DNA of 7,313 nt, from the NCBI GenBank assembly GCA_002785325.1, contig PFMH01000068.1, positions 1 to 7,313 of the forward strand, written 5' to 3'. The number at the start of each line of letters is the position of its first letter. Position 1 is the first letter of the stretch. The position numbers were made by a program, and so were the translations under genes. Under the pieces are notes generated by a model. The model saw only the letters and a list, made by a program, of their open reading frames with translations, was not told where the DNA came from and did not search any database. Origin of the DNA: a bacterium (Candidatus Howlettbacteria) CG_4_10_14_0_8_um_filter_40_9. Its GTDB lineage: Bacteria; Patescibacteriota; CPR2; UBA1875; GCA-2785325. Shown here piece after piece: positions 5,411-7,313 of the stretch.

Positions 5411-6526
5411 TTAGGACTCGATAACCCCGCCACCTAAAACCTCGCTATTTTTATAAAATACCGCCGATTGACCGGGGGTTATCGCTTTTTGCGGCTTGTC
5501 GAATGTAACTCTAACATTTTTACCTTTCGAAAATATCTGCGCTTTTTCCGGCTTCATATTGTACCTGATCATAGCTTCGGCTTTAAATTCTTTTACTAGT
5601 TCTTTACCCGAAATCCAGTTCATATCACCAACTTCAAATTCTTTTTTGTACAAATCTTCCTCTTCACCGATAATCAATTGATTTTTTTTCGTATCAAAAC
5701 CAGTGACGTAATACGGCTCTTTTCTGGCTACTCCTATTCCTCTCCTTTGGCCGATAGTATAAAACGGCAAGCCTTCATGTCCCCCCAAGATATTGCCTTC
5801 CTTATCAACTATATCTCCTTTTTCGAGAGTAATCCGGGAATTTAGATAGTCATGATAGTTTGTATCTATAAAACAGATCTCCTGGCTTTCCGCTTTTTCG
5901 GCAGTTTTTAAGCCGTATTTCTTAGCAAGGTTCCGAACCTTGCTTTTTTTATAATCCCCTAGCGGGAATAAAGTATGTTCCAAATGTTCTTGCGTTAAAC
6001 CGTACAGAAAGTAGCTCTGGTCTTTTTTCTCATCCAAACCTTTTAACAGTTTGGAATTTTGAATTTGTGATTTAATTGGAAATTGGAAATTGGAAATTGG
6101 AAATTCGCGGACTATCCGCGCATAGTGCCCTGTCGCTAGATAATCCGCCCCCAACCCTTTTGCTTTTTCCAATAAATAATCAAATTTAATAATACTGTTG
6201 CATCTCACGCACGGGTTTGGCGTCCTTCCTTTCAAATATTCGGAAACAAAATTATCGATCACCTCACGCCCAAATTCTTTTTCAAAATCAAGGACATAAT
6301 GCTTGATACTCAGCTTTTTACAAACCGATTTTGCATCATTTATGGCTTCTAAACTGCAACAGTTTTTCGGACCAGTTTCTTTTTTATCGTAACAAAAAAG
6401 ACGCATCGTAACCCCGAAGACATTTTCTTTGCCATATTCTTCAGCCAAAAGCGCCGCCGCGACCGAAGAATCTACTCCTCCCGACATCGCCACAGCAACC
6501 CTGACGTGTTCTTTTTTTCTTTTCAT
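5411..6526 (-). CDS. mnmA: tRNA-specific 2-thiouridylase MnmA
   Basis: MnmA activates U34 of Lys, Glu and Gln tRNAs with ATP and inserts sulfur to give 2-thiouridine. From ATG at 6526 the 371 residues show the PP-loop (AMSGGVDSS, Ser15-Ser21), the NPCVRCN motif with catalytic Cys106, ATGHYARI, LLKGLDEKKDQSYFLY, and SQEICFI with the second catalytic Cys218. The C-terminal beta domains begin near GGHEGLPFYTIGQRRGIG. Length is typical. Residues 140-159 (REFPISNFQ to NSK) are an insertion relative to the family, encoded by a tandem 7-bp repeat and its flank, in a loop between two conserved motifs; the frame stays open. A GTG at 6532 could add two residues but lies 2 bases from the TATAAT box, so the ATG is preferred. 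Upstream is dxs; downstream the separately promoted 108-residue gene. Confidence 0.96.
   Translation of the reverse strand: MKRKKEHVRVAVAMSGGVDSSVAAALLAEEYGKENVFGVTMRLFCYDKKETGPKNCCSLEAINDAKSVCKKLSIKHYVLDFEKEFGREVIDNFVSEYLKGRTPNPCVRCNSIIKFDYLLEKAKGLGADYLATGHYARIVREFPISNFQFPIKSQIQNSKLLKGLDEKKDQSYFLYGLTQEHLEHTLFPLGDYKKSKVRNLAKKYGLKTAEKAESQEICFIDTNYHDYLNSRITLEKGDIVDKEGNILGGHEGLPFYTIGQRRGIGVARKEPYYVTGFDTKKNQLIIGEEEDLYKKEFEVGDMNWISGKELVKEFKAEAMIRYNMKPEKAQIFSKGKNVRVTFDKPQKAITPGQSAVFYKNSEVLGGGVIES
6051..6105. repeat. Heptamer array (4 x ATTGGAA) plus flanking AT-rich module inside mnmA
   Basis: ATTGGAA is repeated four times without error at 6075-6102, followed by a partial ATT. The flank 6051-6074 (starting TTGGAATTTTGAATTTG) is made of related words. 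On the coding strand it reads AATTTCCAATTTCC and so on, which from memory resembles a dispersed intergenic repeat of CPR genomes. Translated, the array gives a 7-residue period (FPISNFQ then FPI). Confidence 0.85.
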
Positions 6527-6534
6527 AGTCACAA

Positions 6535-6540
6535 ATTATA
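6535..6540 (-). promoter_or_regulatory. -10 box in front of mnmA
   Basis: The minus strand reads TATAAT, 8 bases before the preferred ATG at 6526, so the transcript would be leaderless or have a 1-3 base leader. No convincing -35 box is visible at 16-18 bases. No Shine-Dalgarno sequence is present. Confidence 0.5.
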
Positions 6541-6542
6541 AC

Positions 6543-6580
6543 AAAAAAAGCCCCTTTTATAAAGTCATTGAACTTTTATA
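6543..6580 (-). terminator. Weak candidate terminator of dxs
   Basis: An AT-rich imperfect stem (TATAAAGT 6558-6565 with ACTTTTATA 6572-6580, one bulged T) is followed on the minus strand by AAGGGGC and seven Ts (6543-6549). It lies just after the dxs stop. The stem has few G-C pairs and is separated from the T run, so termination may be inefficient. Confidence 0.35.
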
Positions 6581-6593
6581 GGACTCTTTCTGA

Positions 6594-7313
6594 CTAGGCG
6601 ATAACCTTGGAAATCTTTTTTACCTTATCCGATATCTTCTTGGCGACCGAATCCGCATCAAGTCCTGCGTCCTTCATCAGTTCCTCAACCGAACCGTGAG
6701 TTATAAACCTATCCGGTATGTGACAGAAAAGAGAAGAAGTTTCTATATTATTTTCAGAAATAAACTTTGCTATCGATTCGCCAAATCCGCCCATAACATT
6801 TTCTTCCATCGTAACTACCAGTTTATGAAGCGGGATAATGTCGGAAAACAATTCTTCGTCAAACGGTTTTACGGATCTAACATCTATAACAGTAGTGCTT
6901 ATATTTTCTTTTTTCAAAATGGCTGAAACTTGTTTGGCATTTGCTACCATTCGTCCCACCGCCAAGATCAAAACATCACTGCCTTTCTCTAAAATCTTAG
7001 CTTTCCCTATTTCTACTTTTTTAAATTTAGCGAGAGCCGTACAAGGACCCTTCCCTCTGGGGTATCGGATAGCTACAGGACCCGGGAGAGAGATAGCGGT
7101 ATAAAGCATATCCCGAAGTTCCTGCTCGTTGCTCGGAGCAAGGATGGTCATCCCTGGAATATTTTTCAGATACGAAAGATCAAAAACTCCATGGTGAGTA
7201 GGTCCATCGTCTCCTACGAGACCAGCCCGATCGAGCGCAAAGACTATCGGCAGTCCGGTAAGAGCCACATCATGGATAAGCTGATCGTAACTCCGCTGTA
7301 AAAATGTGGAATA
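6594..7313 (-). CDS. dxs: 1-deoxy-D-xylulose-5-phosphate synthase, C-terminal part (enters from right edge)
   Basis: DXS condenses pyruvate and glyceraldehyde 3-phosphate with thiamine diphosphate, the first step of the MEP isoprenoid pathway. The 239 visible residues begin YSTFLQRSYDQLIHDVALTG, inside the pyrimidine-binding transketolase domain. They continue through DRAGLVGDDGPTHHG (28-42), with the conserved Arg, Asp and His of the substrate pocket, FDLSYL, and IRYPRG (82-87). The C-terminal transketolase domain carries ILAVGRMV, VIDVRSVKPFD, EENVMGGFGES (170-180) and PDRFITHGS (200-208). The family is about 620-640 residues, so roughly the last 38 percent is present and the thiamine-binding N-terminal domain lies outside the window. 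No start lies in the window; a GTG at 7268 is internal. The stop is TAG at 6594, with mnmA 67 bases further on. Confidence 0.96.
   Translation of the reverse strand, partial: YSTFLQRSYDQLIHDVALTGLPIVFALDRAGLVGDDGPTHHGVFDLSYLKNIPGMTILAPSNEQELRDMLYTAISLPGPVAIRYPRGKGPCTALAKFKKVEIGKAKILEKGSDVLILAVGRMVANAKQVSAILKKENISTTVIDVRSVKPFDEELFSDIIPLHKLVVTMEENVMGGFGESIAKFISENNIETSSLFCHIPDRFITHGSVEELMKDAGLDADSVAKKISDKVKKISKVIA

Noticed and set aside
6527..6532. GTG at 6532 as start of mnmA (373 residues)
   Set aside because: It is only 2 bases from the TATAAT box, so it would probably lie upstream of the transcription start. The ATG two codons later fits better.
6594..7268. A complete 224-residue gene starting at GTG 7268
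   Set aside because: The frame stays open to the window edge and the upstream codons encode conserved DXS sequence (YSTFLQRSYDQL), so this is an internal Val codon of a truncated gene.

Overview
The window looks like a piece of a small-genome Candidate Phyla Radiation (Patescibacteria) chromosome, probably Parcubacteria-like. This is inferred from several signs together: a short alanyl-tRNA synthetase without its usual C-terminal domain, an actin-fold FtsA/PilM-type ATPase beside a membrane-anchored baseplate-J-like protein, start codons with little or no Shine-Dalgarno sequence, and short tandem or palindromic repeats between and inside genes. Stops are TAA and TAG, and nothing requires a non-standard code. 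No rRNA, tRNA, CRISPR array, insertion sequence or prophage was seen.

Layout. Positions 1-865 (minus) hold the N-terminal 288 residues of a single-pass membrane protein that runs off the left edge. Positions 866-989 are repeat-rich and non-coding. Positions 990-2261 (minus) encode the FtsA/PilM-like ATPase. A divergent intergenic region (2262-2400) carries two overlapping promoters and more heptamer repeats. Positions 2401-2982 (plus) encode a PAP2-type membrane phosphatase or transferase whose end overlaps the end of alaS (2963-4867, minus). Between alaS and the next gene lie a long nested hairpin and a canonical leaderless promoter for alaS. Positions 4983-5309 (minus) encode an unrecognised 108-residue protein with the best promoter and ribosome binding site in the window. 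Positions 5411-6526 (minus) encode the tRNA 2-thiouridylase MnmA, and 6594-7313 (minus) the C-terminal 239 residues of 1-deoxy-D-xylulose-5-phosphate synthase, which enters from the right edge.

How it fits together. alaS and mnmA serve translation, dxs serves isoprenoid precursor synthesis, and PAP2 probably acts on lipid phosphates at the membrane. The FtsA/PilM-like and J-like proteins form a membrane-cytoskeleton gene pair of unknown purpose and are the best candidate here for an uncharacterised system. Two other themes stand out. All clear tandem repeats have a 7-bp unit: two arrays sit in the same phase in front of the two membrane-system genes, and one has entered mnmA in frame. The expression signals also split into two styles: leaderless or nearly leaderless starts for alaS, PAP2 and mnmA, against a long leader and near-perfect Shine-Dalgarno sequence for the 108-residue gene.
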